NCBI GenBank assembly: GCA_030647905.1
Contig: JAUSJA010000025.1
Location: 1 to 64,000 of the forward strand
From: Gemmatimonadaceae bacterium
GTDB taxonomy: Bacteria > Gemmatimonadota > Gemmatimonadetes > Gemmatimonadales > Gemmatimonadaceae
DNA length: 64,000 nt
Direction of reading: 5' to 3'
Made by a program: the position numbers and the translations under genes. The notes under the pieces were generated by a model that saw nothing but the letters and a program-made list of their open reading frames with translations, was not told where the DNA came from and made no database searches. Positions 16,222 to 25,938 of this stretch are shown here, one piece after another. Numbering within the stretch: the first letter of the stretch is position 1; every line of letters starts with the position of its first letter.

Positions 16222-17342
16222 GACACCGCTCCTGCCGCCGCGGAGTCGCCGGACCCGCGGTACTTCGCGAGATGATAGTACGCCGCGCACGCACCCTCGG
16301 CGGATACCATGAGCGCACCAAGGGGGCGCTCGGGAGTGCAGCGGGTGCCGAACGCGGGGCATCGCGGCGGCTTGAGCTTTCCCGTGAGCACTTCGCCGGC
16401 GTGGCACTCGGCGGGTTCGTTCACGTGAACATCGCCCAGGCCGAACTTCAGCTCCGCGTCGAAGGCGGCGAACTCCGGCCGGAGCCGCAAGCCGCTCATC
16501 GGGATCTCGCCGATGCCGCGCCATTTCCGGTCGGCGAGCTCGAAGACTTCCTCCACGCGCATGCGGGCCGCCGGCGTTCCCTCACGCCGCACGGAGCGCA
16601 CGTACTGGTTCTCCACGATGTGTCGGCCGGCCTCGAGCTGCTGCACCGCCATCAGCATCCCCTCGAGAATATCGAGCGGCTCGAACCCCGTGACGACGAT
16701 CGGGACGCGATATCGCTTCGCGAGGGGCTCGTATTCCGTCCATCCCATCACCGCGCAGACGTGGCCGGCGGCGAGAAACCCCTGCACGCGGTTGTCCGGC
16801 GATTGCATGATCGCGCTGATCGCGGGCGGGACGGTGACGTGCGAGACGAGCACGGTGAAGTTCGGCACGCCAAGCTCGCGGGCCCGCCAGACGGCCATCG
16901 CGTTCGCGGGGGCCGTGGTCTCGAACCCGACGGCGAAGAAGACCACTTCGCGGTCCGGGTTGCGACGCGCGATCTCGAGCGCGTCGAGGGGCGAGTACAC
17001 GACGCGCACGTTGCCGCCGCGCGCGCGAACCTGTTGCAGGTCGCAGTCGCTGCCCGGCACGCGCAGCATGTCACCGAACGACGTGAAGATCACTTCGGGA
17101 CGCGCGGCAAGCATGAGCGCCTTGTCGATCTGCTCGAGCGGGGTCACGCACACCGGGCAACCGGGTCCGTGGATCATCTCGATCGCGCCCTCGAGCAGCT
17201 CGTCGAGCCCCTGCCGCACGATGGTATGCGTCTGGCCGCCGCACACTTCCATGAGCGTCCACGGGCGCGTGGCCGTGCGCTTGATTCGCTCGATCAGCGG
17301 GAGCGCGATCGTCGCGTCCCGGTACTCGGTGAGGTACTTCAC
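16218..17342 (-). CDS. hypD: Hydrogenase maturation protein HypD
   Basis: 374 residues, GTG start overlapping the hypC stop as GTGA. Conserved motifs are [10 protein letters not shown] (about 33-42), [10 protein letters not shown] (about 69-78), [10 protein letters not shown] (about 152-161) and a C-terminal cysteine set around FGTRCTP and GACAAYY, expected to hold the [4Fe-4S] cluster. HypD is the scaffold on which Fe(CN)2CO is assembled with HypC and HypE. It has full family length and lies in the middle of hypCDE. Confidence 0.95.
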   Translation of the reverse strand: MKYLTEYRDATIALPLIERIKRTATRPWTLMEVCGGQTHTIVRQGLDELLEGAIEMIHGPGCPVCVTPLEQIDKALMLAARPEVIFTSFGDMLRVPGSDCDLQQVRARGGNVRVVYSPLDALEIARRNPDREVVFFAVGFETTAPANAMAVWRARELGVPNFTVLVSHVTVPPAISAIMQSPDNRVQGFLAAGHVCAVMGWTEYEPLAKRYRVPIVVTGFEPLDILEGMLMAVQQLEAGRHIVENQYVRSVRREGTPAARMRVEEVFELADRKWRGIGEIPMSGLRLRPEFAAFDAELKFGLGDVHVNEPAECHAGEVLTGKLKPPRCPAFGTRCTPERPLGALMVSAEGACAAYYHLAKYRGSGDSAAAGAVS

Positions 17343-17650
17343 GGTGCTCCGCCCGGTGCGGGCGCAGCGGATTGTCCGGCGAGCGCCGCATCGGCCACCT
17401 CGCCAATCCAGTCGAGCTCGTCGAGTCGGCTCATCTCACGGAGCACTTCGAAGGTGCGGCGCGCCTCGGATTCGTCGACCTTCGAGATCGCGAAGCCGAC
17501 GTGCACGATCACGTAGTCCCCCACGGCGGCGTCGGCCTGCACGTACGACAGGCACACCTCGCGCCGGACGCCGCCGAAGTCCACCACGCCCATGGGGAAT
17601 CCGCCGTCGTCACGAAGCTCGACAATCCTCCCGGGAATGCCCAGGCACAT
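17339..17650 (-). CDS. hypC: Hydrogenase assembly chaperone HypC/HupF
   Basis: 103 residues starting MCLGIPG, with the essential Cys2 that carries the iron-ligand complex between HypD and the large subunit. GGAGG lies just before the ATG. The core (about 1-75) is typical; the extra C-terminal tail (about 76-103, Ala/Pro/Gly-rich) makes it longer than the usual 75-95 residues. It is the first gene of the operon, so the operon promoter should lie in 17651-17800. Confidence 0.93.
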   Translation of the reverse strand: MCLGIPGRIVELRDDGGFPMGVVDFGGVRREVCLSYVQADAAVGDYVIVHVGFAISKVDESEARRTFEVLREMSRLDELDWIGEVADAALAGQSAAPAPGGAP

Positions 17651-17884
17651 GGCGCGTCCTCCGCGTGATGATCATGCGAACCAGCTCGCGACGACCGATG
17701 TCCGGGCCCCGCGCCGACTGTCACGCACAACGATGGGAAGCGCCGCGAACGAATGCTTCCGGGATTTACCTGATTATCTGACGGGGATTTCCCGACACAT
17801 GCCGCGATGATCCCCGGCGGCTCCACCGCGGGCCTGACCGTAGCGCTTAGCCTGCGGGTCGCGGGGCCGACGCCGCAACGAATA

Positions 17885-17890
17885 TATAAT
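17885..17890 (+). promoter_or_regulatory. Possible -10 element (TATAAT) before the CDF gene
   Basis: TATAAT sits in a small AT-rich patch (AATATATAATTCTGT) 43 bases before the TTG start. No convincing -35 hexamer is seen 16-18 bases upstream, so this rests on the -10 alone. Confidence 0.35.
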
Positions 17891-17932
17891 TCTGTAAGAT
17901 TCGTCAGGCGGGCTCGAACCCGGAGACACTCT

Positions 17933-18559
17933 TTGACTGACACCAGCCGCTCCGCGCTCGTTCGTCGCGGGCTCCTTCTCAACTATGCAACAATTGGCTA
18001 CAACGTTGTCGAGGCGGTCGTGTCCGTCCTCGCAGGGTTCATCGCGGGCAGCGTCGCGCTTATCGCATTTGGCCTGGATAGCCTCGTCGAGGTGACGTCG
18101 AGCATCGCTGCTCAATGGCGATTGCGAGCCGATTTCGATTCGCAGCGGCGCGTTCGTGTGGAGCGAGCCGCACTGAGAACGATCGGAGCGAGCTTCCTGG
18201 TCCTCGCCGCATACGTCTTCGTCGGAAGCGTCATGGCATTGTACCAAAAGGACACCCCCGAGAAGAGTCCCATGGGAGTCGGGATTCTCACTCTTTCGGT
18301 CATCGTCATGCCCTGGCTTGCGAAACAGAGACGCCAGGTCGCCGTGCAGCTCGGTAGCAGGGCTCTCGAGGCGGATGCCAGGCAAACCTCATTGTGCGCG
18401 TACCTCTCCATGATCGCGCTCGCTGGCGTGGGGCTTACGGCGGTGTTCGGGTTGTGGTGGGCTGATTCGATCGCGGCGCTCGCAATGGTTCCAATCATCG
18501 CGATCGAGGGGTTGGAGGGAGTGCGCGGCGAGGATGCATGCGGAGATGACTGCAACTGA
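17933..18559 (+). CDS. Cation efflux (CDF superfamily) transporter
   Basis: 208 residues if translation starts at TTG 17933, which follows a GGAG by a normal distance; the frame is open upstream, but that part reads like leader sequence. Helices are visible at about 12-30, 35-55, 78-97, 110-125 and 152-190. Asp residues in helix two (FGLDSLVEV) and helix five (WWADSIAAL) sit where CDF proteins bind metal. There is no cytoplasmic C-terminal domain; it ends in an acidic Cys-containing tail (EDACGDDCN) that might bind metal. It resembles the short TMEM163-like branch. The exported metal is unknown. It is divergent from the hydrogenase operon, but a role in nickel balance would be speculation. 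Confidence 0.75.
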   Translation: MTDTSRSALVRRGLLLNYATIGYNVVEAVVSVLAGFIAGSVALIAFGLDSLVEVTSSIAAQWRLRADFDSQRRVRVERAALRTIGASFLVLAAYVFVGSVMALYQKDTPEKSPMGVGILTLSVIVMPWLAKQRRQVAVQLGSRALEADARQTSLCAYLSMIALAGVGLTAVFGLWWADSIAALAMVPIIAIEGLEGVRGEDACGDDCN

Positions 18560-18878
18560 TCGCGCGTCCGAAAGCGGGCGCGGGACGTGTCGCGAACACC
18601 AGGCCATCTCATCGAATCGCCGACTACGTCGGTGAATATGAGCATCCCGCGTATGGCATCCTGACGGTGTCGCAGGGGGACACCTCGCCCAAAGCCGTCG
18701 AATCCTTCCACCCTCGATCTCATGGACGGCACAGCCGGGGAAGGTCAAACGCCTTTCCGGGCAGCGGCCAGCATGAGGACCGCGAAAGCGCTGCTGGTCC
18801 CCGCAGGGGATGGCTGCCAACAGCTCGCGCCCTATCCTCTCTGCTTCGCTGTTGAAGCGGGGAATAATGCCGAGTTTC
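18560..18878. other. Intergenic region between convergent genes
   Basis: About 320 bases between the CDF gene and the end of the multiheme cytochrome gene. No gene is recognised. A small hairpin-like sequence (GGTGTC...GGACACC, about 18665-18684) could help end transcription, but it has no T-run. Confidence 0.4.
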
Positions 18879-20837
18879 TCAGTGCGGATTCCGCTGCGGC
18901 GGCGGCGCGCCGCCCCGGGCCCTCTGGATCGCCGCAAGCGCGGCCTCCGCCTCGGCCATTCGCGGATCCAGCCGCAGCGCCGCACGGAACTCTGCTTCCG
19001 CCAAATCGAGCTGGCGGCGCTGCGCGAAGAACACGCCGAGCGCGATGCGATTGCCCGGCTGATCGGCGTTGTAGCGCTGGCTCGCGACGAACTCCGCGGC
19101 CGCGGCATCGAACGCGCGCCGCTGATCGGCGCTCTTCAGTGAATCGGTAATCGGCGCAAGCAGCCAGGCCGCGCCCTGGCGCACGGCGCGAGTGCTGTCG
19201 GCGAGCATCGGCACGCCGAGTGCAAGCCGCTGCGGGGCGCCGAAGCTCTCCGCGATCTGCAGCGCCGCGAGGCGAACGAGTGGCCGGCTGTCGTGCGCCC
19301 ACACATTTGCCGCCTGGAGCGCGATTGAGCCCGGGCGCTCGGCGAGCCGGCCGAGTGCGGAGGCGCGCACGAACCATGGCTCGGTGGAGTCGTTGGCCAC
19401 ACGGGCGAGCGAGTCGGTCGCGCTCGAGTCGTCTCGATCGTCGGCCGCGAACGCGCCGGCGAAGCGCTGAAATCCCGGCAGCGGAGTCGGATACCAGACA
19501 CGGATCTGCGCGGCGGCCCAGCGTGCGTCGCGATCCGTGTGGCACGCATTGCAGGCGTTCGGGACACCGATGGCCACCGTGAGATCCGGCCGCGGGATGC
19601 GGATGCTGTGATCATGACGCGGATCGACCTGCATGTACGTGGTCGCGGGCATGTGGCAGGACGTGCACGTCGCGCCGGGACCGACGGCGAGGTGATGATG
19701 GTGCGCGGTCGTGTCGTACTTCGCGGCGAGGTGGCACTGCGTGCAGACCTGATTGCCGGGGTTGCGCAATTTCGCTGTGTGCGGATCGTGACAATCAGAG
19801 CAGGTCACGCCGAATGCGTACATCTTGCTCTGCAGAAACGAGCCGTAGTTGAAGACCTCGCCCAGCTGCTGGCCGTCCGGATGGTACAGGCCGGAGAAGA
19901 TGAGCGCCGGGATGTAGTAGTCGAGCAAGTGCGCGCCGGCCGTATAGCCATCGGCGATGTGCACGCGGCGGGCGTGACACTGGGCACACGTCTCGATCTC
20001 GTGATCGGTGCGACGCGACGCGCTGCGCCAGGGAATGCCCGACGTCGAATCGGTGGTCCAATGCGCGCCGCGACGCTCTGTGAGCCGCGCTTCGAGTCCA
20101 TCGTCGTGCCAGACGATTGAGCGCAGCCAGGCGGGATAGCGCCCCCACGCCGCGTGCCGCGAGCCGGGACCATGACACGCTTCGCACGCCACGTTGACTT
20201 CGGCGAACGACGTGCGGAACTGATTGGTGCGCTCGTCGTAGCCTTTTCGGACAGCCGTCGAATGACAGTCGGCGCACATGTAATTCCAGTTGTATTGACG
20301 CCCCGTCCAGTGGAGCTCGTCCGGCGGTCCGGCGGCGCGACCAGGCGTAAGCGAGAACCAGCGTTGCCCGCCCTGGACGGCGGGGCGAGCGTCCCAGGCG
20401 ACGGTGAGCGCCTGCACGCGTCCGCCGGTGAGCTCCACGAGGTACTGCTGGAGCGGATAGACGCCGAACGTCCAGCGGATCTCGTAATCATGCAGCGCGC
20501 CGTCTTCGCCGTCGGTGTTCACGAAGTAGCGATCGCCGCGGCGGAAGAACGTCGACGTGACGGCGCCGCTCGTGAAGCGCGTGCCGTCGAACCGGCCGAG
20601 CACCGCGCCCGGCTTGGCGTCCTGCATGGCGACGGCGTGCTGCGACGATTTCCAGGACGCGTACTCAGCGGCGTGGCACGAGGCGCACGCCGTGGCGCCG
20701 ACGAACCCGGCGCGCGGCGCTCCAGCGGGCTGGGTTGCCTGTTGCCAATGCCGGCCGACGGCGAAGGCCGCAATCGCGATCGCGATCAGGACGACGCCGA
20801 CTGCCGTGACGACCCGGAAGCGCATATTCGATGGCAT
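18879..20837 (-). CDS. Octaheme c-type cytochrome with HEAT/TPR C-terminal region
   Basis: 652 residues from ATG 20837 (an ATG at 20825 and a TTG at 20846 are alternatives). One N-terminal membrane helix (about 8-30) anchors a periplasmic protein with eight CxxCH sites: CASCH, CADCH, CEACH, CAQCH, CSDCH, CTQCH, CTSCH and CNACH, all before about residue 440. The rest carries no heme; it looks like HEAT-type helices (about 450-590), then a TPR-like end (about 600-650). Spacing resembles the cytochrome c554/nitrite-reductase superfamily, but none of its heme sites shows the CxxCK form of NrfA. Role: electron transfer, or a reductase of unknown substrate. It stands alone on its strand. Confidence 0.88.
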   Translation of the reverse strand: MPSNMRFRVVTAVGVVLIAIAIAAFAVGRHWQQATQPAGAPRAGFVGATACASCHAAEYASWKSSQHAVAMQDAKPGAVLGRFDGTRFTSGAVTSTFFRRGDRYFVNTDGEDGALHDYEIRWTFGVYPLQQYLVELTGGRVQALTVAWDARPAVQGGQRWFSLTPGRAAGPPDELHWTGRQYNWNYMCADCHSTAVRKGYDERTNQFRTSFAEVNVACEACHGPGSRHAAWGRYPAWLRSIVWHDDGLEARLTERRGAHWTTDSTSGIPWRSASRRTDHEIETCAQCHARRVHIADGYTAGAHLLDYYIPALIFSGLYHPDGQQLGEVFNYGSFLQSKMYAFGVTCSDCHDPHTAKLRNPGNQVCTQCHLAAKYDTTAHHHHLAVGPGATCTSCHMPATTYMQVDPRHDHSIRIPRPDLTVAIGVPNACNACHTDRDARWAAAQIRVWYPTPLPGFQRFAGAFAADDRDDSSATDSLARVANDSTEPWFVRASALGRLAERPGSIALQAANVWAHDSRPLVRLAALQIAESFGAPQRLALGVPMLADSTRAVRQGAAWLLAPITDSLKSADQRRAFDAAAAEFVASQRYNADQPGNRIALGVFFAQRRQLDLAEAEFRAALRLDPRMAEAEAALAAIQRARGGAPPPQRNPH

Positions 20838-20960
20838 CGCTGGCAAGTAACGGGAATCGGTATAATATGCAGGAGCGCGAGCTCACATGAACGTGCCTGT
20901 CATCACGCGGTTGGCCAGGCGCCGAGGCACATTCGGTTCACACCCCACACACCGGACCCC

Positions 20961-22223
20961 ATGAATACCGCTTCGAAGGGCTTGCTCATCGGCGCACTGC
21001 TAGTGGCGGCGTGCGCGCCCCAGAAGCCTGGAACGCCGGGCCCGCGAATCGCGACACCACCGGAGGTCCGCGCGTTATGGGTCGTCCGCACCACGCTGGC
21101 CCATCCCGACAGCATCAGGTTGATGGTCGCGCGCGCTCACGAGAACGGATTCAACACGCTCATCGTGCAGGTGCGCGGTCGCGGAGATGCGTTCTACAAT
21201 GCGCGCTGGGAACCGCGGGCCGAATCGATCGTCAAGCGCGCGAAGTTCGATCCCCTCGCGCTGACCATCAAGGAAGCTCATCGCCGTGGCATCGCCGTGC
21301 ATGCCTGGTTGAACACGAATTTCCTTGCCAACATGGACAATCCGCCGACTGACCCGCGCCACATCTACAACATGCGGCCGGATCTTCTCGCGGTTCCGTA
21401 CAAACTCGCGCGCGAGCTGTACTCTGTCGATCCGCGCGATTCGCTGTTCCGCGCGAAGATACTGGAGTACTCGAAGGGTGCGCGCGATCGCGTGGAAGGA
21501 GTTTACATGTCGCCGGCTGCGCCGGAAACGAAGGAGCACGTTTATTCGCTATGGATGGACGTTCTCGAGCATTACGACGTCGATGGGATCAACTTCGACT
21601 ATGTTCGCTATCCTGCACCGGATTACGATTACTCGCGCATCTCGCTCTACCGATTCCGTCTGTGGCTGCTGCCGCAACTGAGGGACGACGAGCGCTCCCG
21701 ATTTGCGGCGCTGGAATCTGACCCCCTCGTTTACGTGGACTCCTTTCCGTCGGGATACAACGACTTCCGCCGTGCGCAGGTCACCGAGCTCGTCGAGCGT
21801 ATTTATTACGGCGTCAAGAAGCGCAATCCGAATGTGATCGTGTCCGCTGATGTATTCGCCAACGCGAAGGATGCATACGAGAATCGTTTTCAGGACTGGA
21901 CGAGCTGGCTGCGCCGTGGTTTCCTGGACGTTGCCGCGCTGATGGCGTACTCACCCAACACGCAGATCTTTCGAGATCAGATCCGCGTCGCTGTGGAGGC
22001 CGGTGGGCGCGATCACGTATGGGCGGGCATTGCCGCTTATCGCCAGCCTGCCGACTCCGCAGTGGCGAAGATCCATGCTGCACGCGAGCTCGGAGCCAGG
22101 GGCATCGTGCTGTTCTCGTACAATTCAGCGGCCCGTAAGAGCGAGCTCAATCCTGACGCCGATTATCTGCAGCGTGTCATGAAGGCCGCCTTTCAGGAAG
22201 CGCAGATCACGGGGTTCCGCTGA
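20961..22223 (+). CDS. GH10-like (DUF187/GHL10) family lipoprotein
   Basis: 420 residues from ATG 20961. A short signal with lipobox VAAC (Cys about 17) predicts a lipoprotein. The body has the TIM-barrel pattern of family-10-like glycosyl hydrolases: VRALWVVRTTLAHP, NGFNTLIVQVRGRGDAFY, GIAVHAWLNTNF, DVDGINFDYVRYP, VIVSADVF and ARGIVLFSYNSA. Asp in DGINFDYVRYP and in SADVF are the likely acidic catalytic positions. The family is usually linked to peptidoglycan-type or other polysaccharide cleavage; substrate not known here. It stands alone between convergent neighbours. Confidence 0.82.
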   Translation: MNTASKGLLIGALLVAACAPQKPGTPGPRIATPPEVRALWVVRTTLAHPDSIRLMVARAHENGFNTLIVQVRGRGDAFYNARWEPRAESIVKRAKFDPLALTIKEAHRRGIAVHAWLNTNFLANMDNPPTDPRHIYNMRPDLLAVPYKLARELYSVDPRDSLFRAKILEYSKGARDRVEGVYMSPAAPETKEHVYSLWMDVLEHYDVDGINFDYVRYPAPDYDYSRISLYRFRLWLLPQLRDDERSRFAALESDPLVYVDSFPSGYNDFRRAQVTELVERIYYGVKKRNPNVIVSADVFANAKDAYENRFQDWTSWLRRGFLDVAALMAYSPNTQIFRDQIRVAVEAGGRDHVWAGIAAYRQPADSAVAKIHAARELGARGIVLFSYNSAARKSELNPDADYLQRVMKAAFQEAQITGFR

Positions 22224-22249
22224 ACCTGCGCCCTCCCGCCGCTCACCCT

Positions 22250-24514
22250 TCACTTCGCCGGCGATAGTTCCGCCGCGAGCTGACTCACCAGCGACGCTTC
22301 CCTGCTCAGCGCGCTCGCGATCCGCGCAACCTCGCGGTCCACGTCACCCCACTGCCCCTGCTCGATCGCTTCGCGCACGGCGGGCATGGTCTTCACGCCG
22401 TATCCAGTATAGAAGCCGGGAGCGTAAAGAAGATGCCTGTACCAAGGCCTGCCCTTGAGACCGTCGTTGGATGTGAGTGCGCGCTCGGCCTGCACGAGCC
22501 GCTCGTTCACGGCCTTCAGCGACGCGGCACGTGCCGCACCTGATGCCTGCAAAGGAACCGAAGCCGCTGCTTTGTCGTATCGCGACGCCGCGCTGGCGAG
22601 TGAATCGAGCGCGTTGAGCAGAGGCGCGAAGTTGAATTGAGGCGGTGAACTGCGGCGCGCCGGCCCCACCATGGGCTCGCGCGGATCGCTCACCCGTGCA
22701 TACACGCCAGCGTCAATCGAACGATTGTCGCCGGTGATCTGCTCGTTGCGCGTGTCACGCAGTCGCTGGAGCTCGGTCGCGTAGCCCCTGGCAGTCTCCG
22801 CCAGATTGGTGAACGAGAACGGCAGCAGATCCGCGTCAGCAAGGCGCATCACCGCCACACCGATCGTCTGCGCGAGCGCGCGGCCATACACGAACGACGT
22901 GTCACTGTAGTGCGTGTACCAGTAGAAGTCGTCGTAAATGGAATGATAGATCCCGCCCTCGTCCTCCCCACCGTAGCCGAGATTGAGCGCGGCGATTCCC
23001 AGGTGCTGGAGGAACGGCGAGTAATCGGAACCGGAGCCGAGCGCATCTATATGAAGATCGCCCTCCTTCCACGCATCCTTGCGCTCGTCGGCAGTGCCGG
23101 ACCGAATCGCAGCGGCCTGACTCCGCTTCCACACACTGACGTGCGCCTCGGGATCGTCAATGTCCTTTTGCACGTCGTTGATGAACTTCTCCAGCGTGTG
23201 CGACCCGGCGACGTTGAGAAAGCCGCGGCCGTTGGTGTCACTATTGATGTACACCACGGCTTTCTTCGCCAGGTCATCAGCGTGAGTCTCGGCCCATTCG
23301 GTCGAGCCGAGGAGTCCGGGCTCTTCCCCATCCCACGCGGCGTAGACGATGGTGCGCTTCGGCTTCCATCCCTGCTTCACCAGCTCTCCGAGGGCGCGCG
23401 CCTCCTCCAGCTCGGCGACGAGCCCGGAGATCGGATCCTGGGCGCCATTCACCCAGGCGTCGTGATGATTGCCGCGGACGATCCACTGGTCGGCCTCGGT
23501 GGTGCCGGGCAGCTTGGCGATGACATTGTGGAGGGTGCGCATGTTCCAGTCGGACTTCACCTTGAGATGCACCATCGCCGGGCCGGGGCCGAAGCGGTAT
23601 GTGAGCGGCAATCCGCCGCGCCATGCGGCGGGCACCACCGAGCCTTTCAGTGCAGCGAGCAGCGGCTGCGCATTTCCGTAGGAGATCGGCAGCGTCGGGA
23701 TCTTCGTGATAGTCGGGACCTGGTCGAGCGGAAGCCGCTTCGCGTTTTTCGTCGCGCCGACGCCGGGCGTCATCGGATCGCCGGGATACGTGGGCATGTC
23801 GGCGACGGATCCGCGCTGCACACCCTGAGGCGGACGCATCGGACCATTGGGGAAGACATCTCCGCCCGCGTAGCCGTCGTTGGCCGGATCGGAGTAGATG
23901 ATACAGCCGATCGCGCCATGCTCGGCCGCGACCTTCGGCTTGATGCCGCGCCATGAGCCGCCGTATTTCGCGATGACGATGGCGCCCTTCACCGATATGC
24001 CGCGGCGCTCGAGCTCGTCGTAGTCAGCCGGAACTCCGTAGTTGACGAAGACGAGCGGGCCGGTGACGTCGCCGTCGGCCGAGTAGGCCACGTATGGCGG
24101 GAGCTGCTCGTCCTTCTGGCCGGAGGTCGGGTCAACGTCTATGGCCGTCTCGTCGAGATTGGCGGTGAACTTCGTCGGCGCGACCATCTCGACAACGCGC
24201 TCTTTCGGCGTCGGGAAAAGCACGTCGAAGGTCTCGATCTCCGCCTGCCATCCGTAGGAACGGAACTGGTCGCGGATCCACTCCGCATTCTGCTTGCCGT
24301 ACGCTGAGCCGACGTGATGCGGTCTGGCGGAGAGCAGCCGCATCGCCTCGCGCATCCGCGTCGGCTGCGGAATGGCCTTGAACTTCGCCTCCCACTCGAG
24401 CTGGGTCTTCGATGATTCCGGGGTGAAACCGCGAAGCACATCGTGGTCGGCGGGCAGTGGCGTGAGGGCGAGACCGCCTGCCGAGAGGAGCATGGTGAGG
24501 GCAACTGAGCGCAT
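22250..24514 (-). CDS. M28 metallopeptidase, glutamate carboxypeptidase II-like
   Basis: 754 residues with an N-terminal signal (MRSVALTMLLSAGGLAL). Domains: N-terminal segment, a PA insert (about 140-310), an M28 zinc-peptidase core, and a C-terminal helical dimerisation domain (about 600-750). Zinc ligands and catalytic residues are all visible: His in GNHHDAW, Asp in QDPISG, the Glu pair in DGEEPGLLGS, Asp in YINSDTNG and His in GIYHSIYDDF. The family removes C-terminal residues from small peptides such as N-acylated dipeptides, here in the periplasm or outside. It lies 44 bases from the PmbA/TldD pair on the same strand, so a shared peptide-processing role is plausible. Confidence 0.9.
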   Translation of the reverse strand: MRSVALTMLLSAGGLALTPLPADHDVLRGFTPESSKTQLEWEAKFKAIPQPTRMREAMRLLSARPHHVGSAYGKQNAEWIRDQFRSYGWQAEIETFDVLFPTPKERVVEMVAPTKFTANLDETAIDVDPTSGQKDEQLPPYVAYSADGDVTGPLVFVNYGVPADYDELERRGISVKGAIVIAKYGGSWRGIKPKVAAEHGAIGCIIYSDPANDGYAGGDVFPNGPMRPPQGVQRGSVADMPTYPGDPMTPGVGATKNAKRLPLDQVPTITKIPTLPISYGNAQPLLAALKGSVVPAAWRGGLPLTYRFGPGPAMVHLKVKSDWNMRTLHNVIAKLPGTTEADQWIVRGNHHDAWVNGAQDPISGLVAELEEARALGELVKQGWKPKRTIVYAAWDGEEPGLLGSTEWAETHADDLAKKAVVYINSDTNGRGFLNVAGSHTLEKFINDVQKDIDDPEAHVSVWKRSQAAAIRSGTADERKDAWKEGDLHIDALGSGSDYSPFLQHLGIAALNLGYGGEDEGGIYHSIYDDFYWYTHYSDTSFVYGRALAQTIGVAVMRLADADLLPFSFTNLAETARGYATELQRLRDTRNEQITGDNRSIDAGVYARVSDPREPMVGPARRSSPPQFNFAPLLNALDSLASAASRYDKAAASVPLQASGAARAASLKAVNERLVQAERALTSNDGLKGRPWYRHLLYAPGFYTGYGVKTMPAVREAIEQGQWGDVDREVARIASALSREASLVSQLAAELSPAK

Positions 24515-24558
24515 TAACGGAATCCGTGGGAAAGTGGGGGTGCCGATAGTCTACAGTC

Positions 24559-25938
24559 CTATACCGCGTCCGACAGAGAAGTGAAATTGAAGTCCCGCAC
24601 CTTGATCGGCGGAACTACCACCGCGCCACCGGCTTCGGTACCGGCGAGACGGACCACCTGACCGATCGCCTCGAGGTTGTTGAGCATGAACAGCGGCGAA
24701 TCGTTGAAGCGGAAGTTCTTGATCGCCCTGGAGATCTTCCCGTTCTCGATCAGGAACGTGCCGTCGCGCGTGAGTCCCGTGTAGAGAATCGTACGGGGAT
24801 CCACTTCGCGAAGGTACCAGAGCCGCGTGACGAGGATGCCGCGCTGGGTGGACTTGATCATGTCGTCCAGCGACGTGGTGCCGCCGGTCATGATGAATGA
24901 CGTCGGCGCGCCGGTCGCCTGCTTGCCCATCTTCTTCGCCCAGAAGCGCGAGTAGTACAGCTCCTTCAGCACGCCCTTGTCCACGAACACCTGCCTGCCG
25001 ATCGGCAACCCGTCTCCGTCCCATGGCTGGGAGAGGACCATCGGATCGAACGGATCGGCAATTATGCTGATGCGCGGATCCACGATCTTTTCGCCGATCC
25101 TGTTGCCGCCGCCCTGCTTGCTGAACGGGCTCCGTCCCTCGTCCGCCGAGCGGGCGTCGGCGTAAGAACCGATGAGCTGCACCAGGTCACCGACGGCCTG
25201 CGGCTCGAGGATCGCCGTGTAACGGCCGGGCTCGATGGCGACCGGATTCCTCGAAAGGCGCGCCTTCTCGATCGCACGCGCGCTCACCGCGTTGACGTCG
25301 AGCTGCTTCCAGTCGGGCGCCTCCGCGCCTGCCCAGCCGGAGCCGGTACCATCGGTGGTGCGGACGGTCAGTGTGTAGTTCGCGTTGGTGCTCTTGTGGT
25401 ACGCGAACAGCTTGCTGCTGTTGCCCAGCGCGCTGGTGCTCGTGTTCACCACCAGGTAGCCGGCGGCGGTGAGATCACCGGCTTTGCGCGCCGGCTCGAG
25501 CGCGGTCAATGCCGCCTGCGCGAGACTGGCCGCATCGAGAGACTCGGTGGACGCGAAATCCGCGTTCACCGTCCTGATGTTCTGCGGCCCGAGATTCGGC
25601 ATCGCCTCGGGATCGTCTGGCGAAAGTCTTGCCAGCGCCTCGGACTGCTTCACCGCCGCCCGCAGCGCCTCGTCGGTCAGATTGTTCGTGACGACTGTTG
25701 CGCGCTTGGGCCCGAACGAGCTGGTAACGGCGACGTTGGCGTCGGCGATGCTGCCCGCGGTCGAGACCTGATTCGCGGCGAAGCGGATGTTGTTGGTGAT
25801 ACCGCTGGACACGTTCACACTGATCGAATCGGCGGACGACATCTTCACGACCCGCTCGATCAGCGCCTGCGACTCCTCGCGCGACAGGATGTCTCCCTCG
25901 GCCGCAACGATCGGGATCAATCGCTTCGGGGCTCTCAT
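24559..25938 (-). CDS. PmbA/TldE-like subunit of a TldD-type protease
   Basis: 459 residues from ATG 25938, which overlaps the preceding stop as ATGA; the longer frame upstream is a shadow. It resembles the inactive partner in the TldD/TldE (PmbA) heterodimer: no HExxxH is present, and the C-terminal half has the shared features IGEKIVDPRISI, ELYYSRFWAKKMGKQATG and ILVTRLWYLREVDPR. It should pair with the next protein to form the closed barrel that degrades or trims peptides. It has no signal peptide, unlike its partner. Confidence 0.85.
   Translation of the reverse strand: MRAPKRLIPIVAAEGDILSREESQALIERVVKMSSADSISVNVSSGITNNIRFAANQVSTAGSIADANVAVTSSFGPKRATVVTNNLTDEALRAAVKQSEALARLSPDDPEAMPNLGPQNIRTVNADFASTESLDAASLAQAALTALEPARKAGDLTAAGYLVVNTSTSALGNSSKLFAYHKSTNANYTLTVRTTDGTGSGWAGAEAPDWKQLDVNAVSARAIEKARLSRNPVAIEPGRYTAILEPQAVGDLVQLIGSYADARSADEGRSPFSKQGGGNRIGEKIVDPRISIIADPFDPMVLSQPWDGDGLPIGRQVFVDKGVLKELYYSRFWAKKMGKQATGAPTSFIMTGGTTSLDDMIKSTQRGILVTRLWYLREVDPRTILYTGLTRDGTFLIENGKISRAIKNFRFNDSPLFMLNNLEAIGQVVRLAGTEAGGAVVVPPIKVRDFNFTSLSDAV

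Noticed and set aside
15142-16275. 377-codon plus-strand open frame
   Set aside because: Antisense to hypE; no family features.
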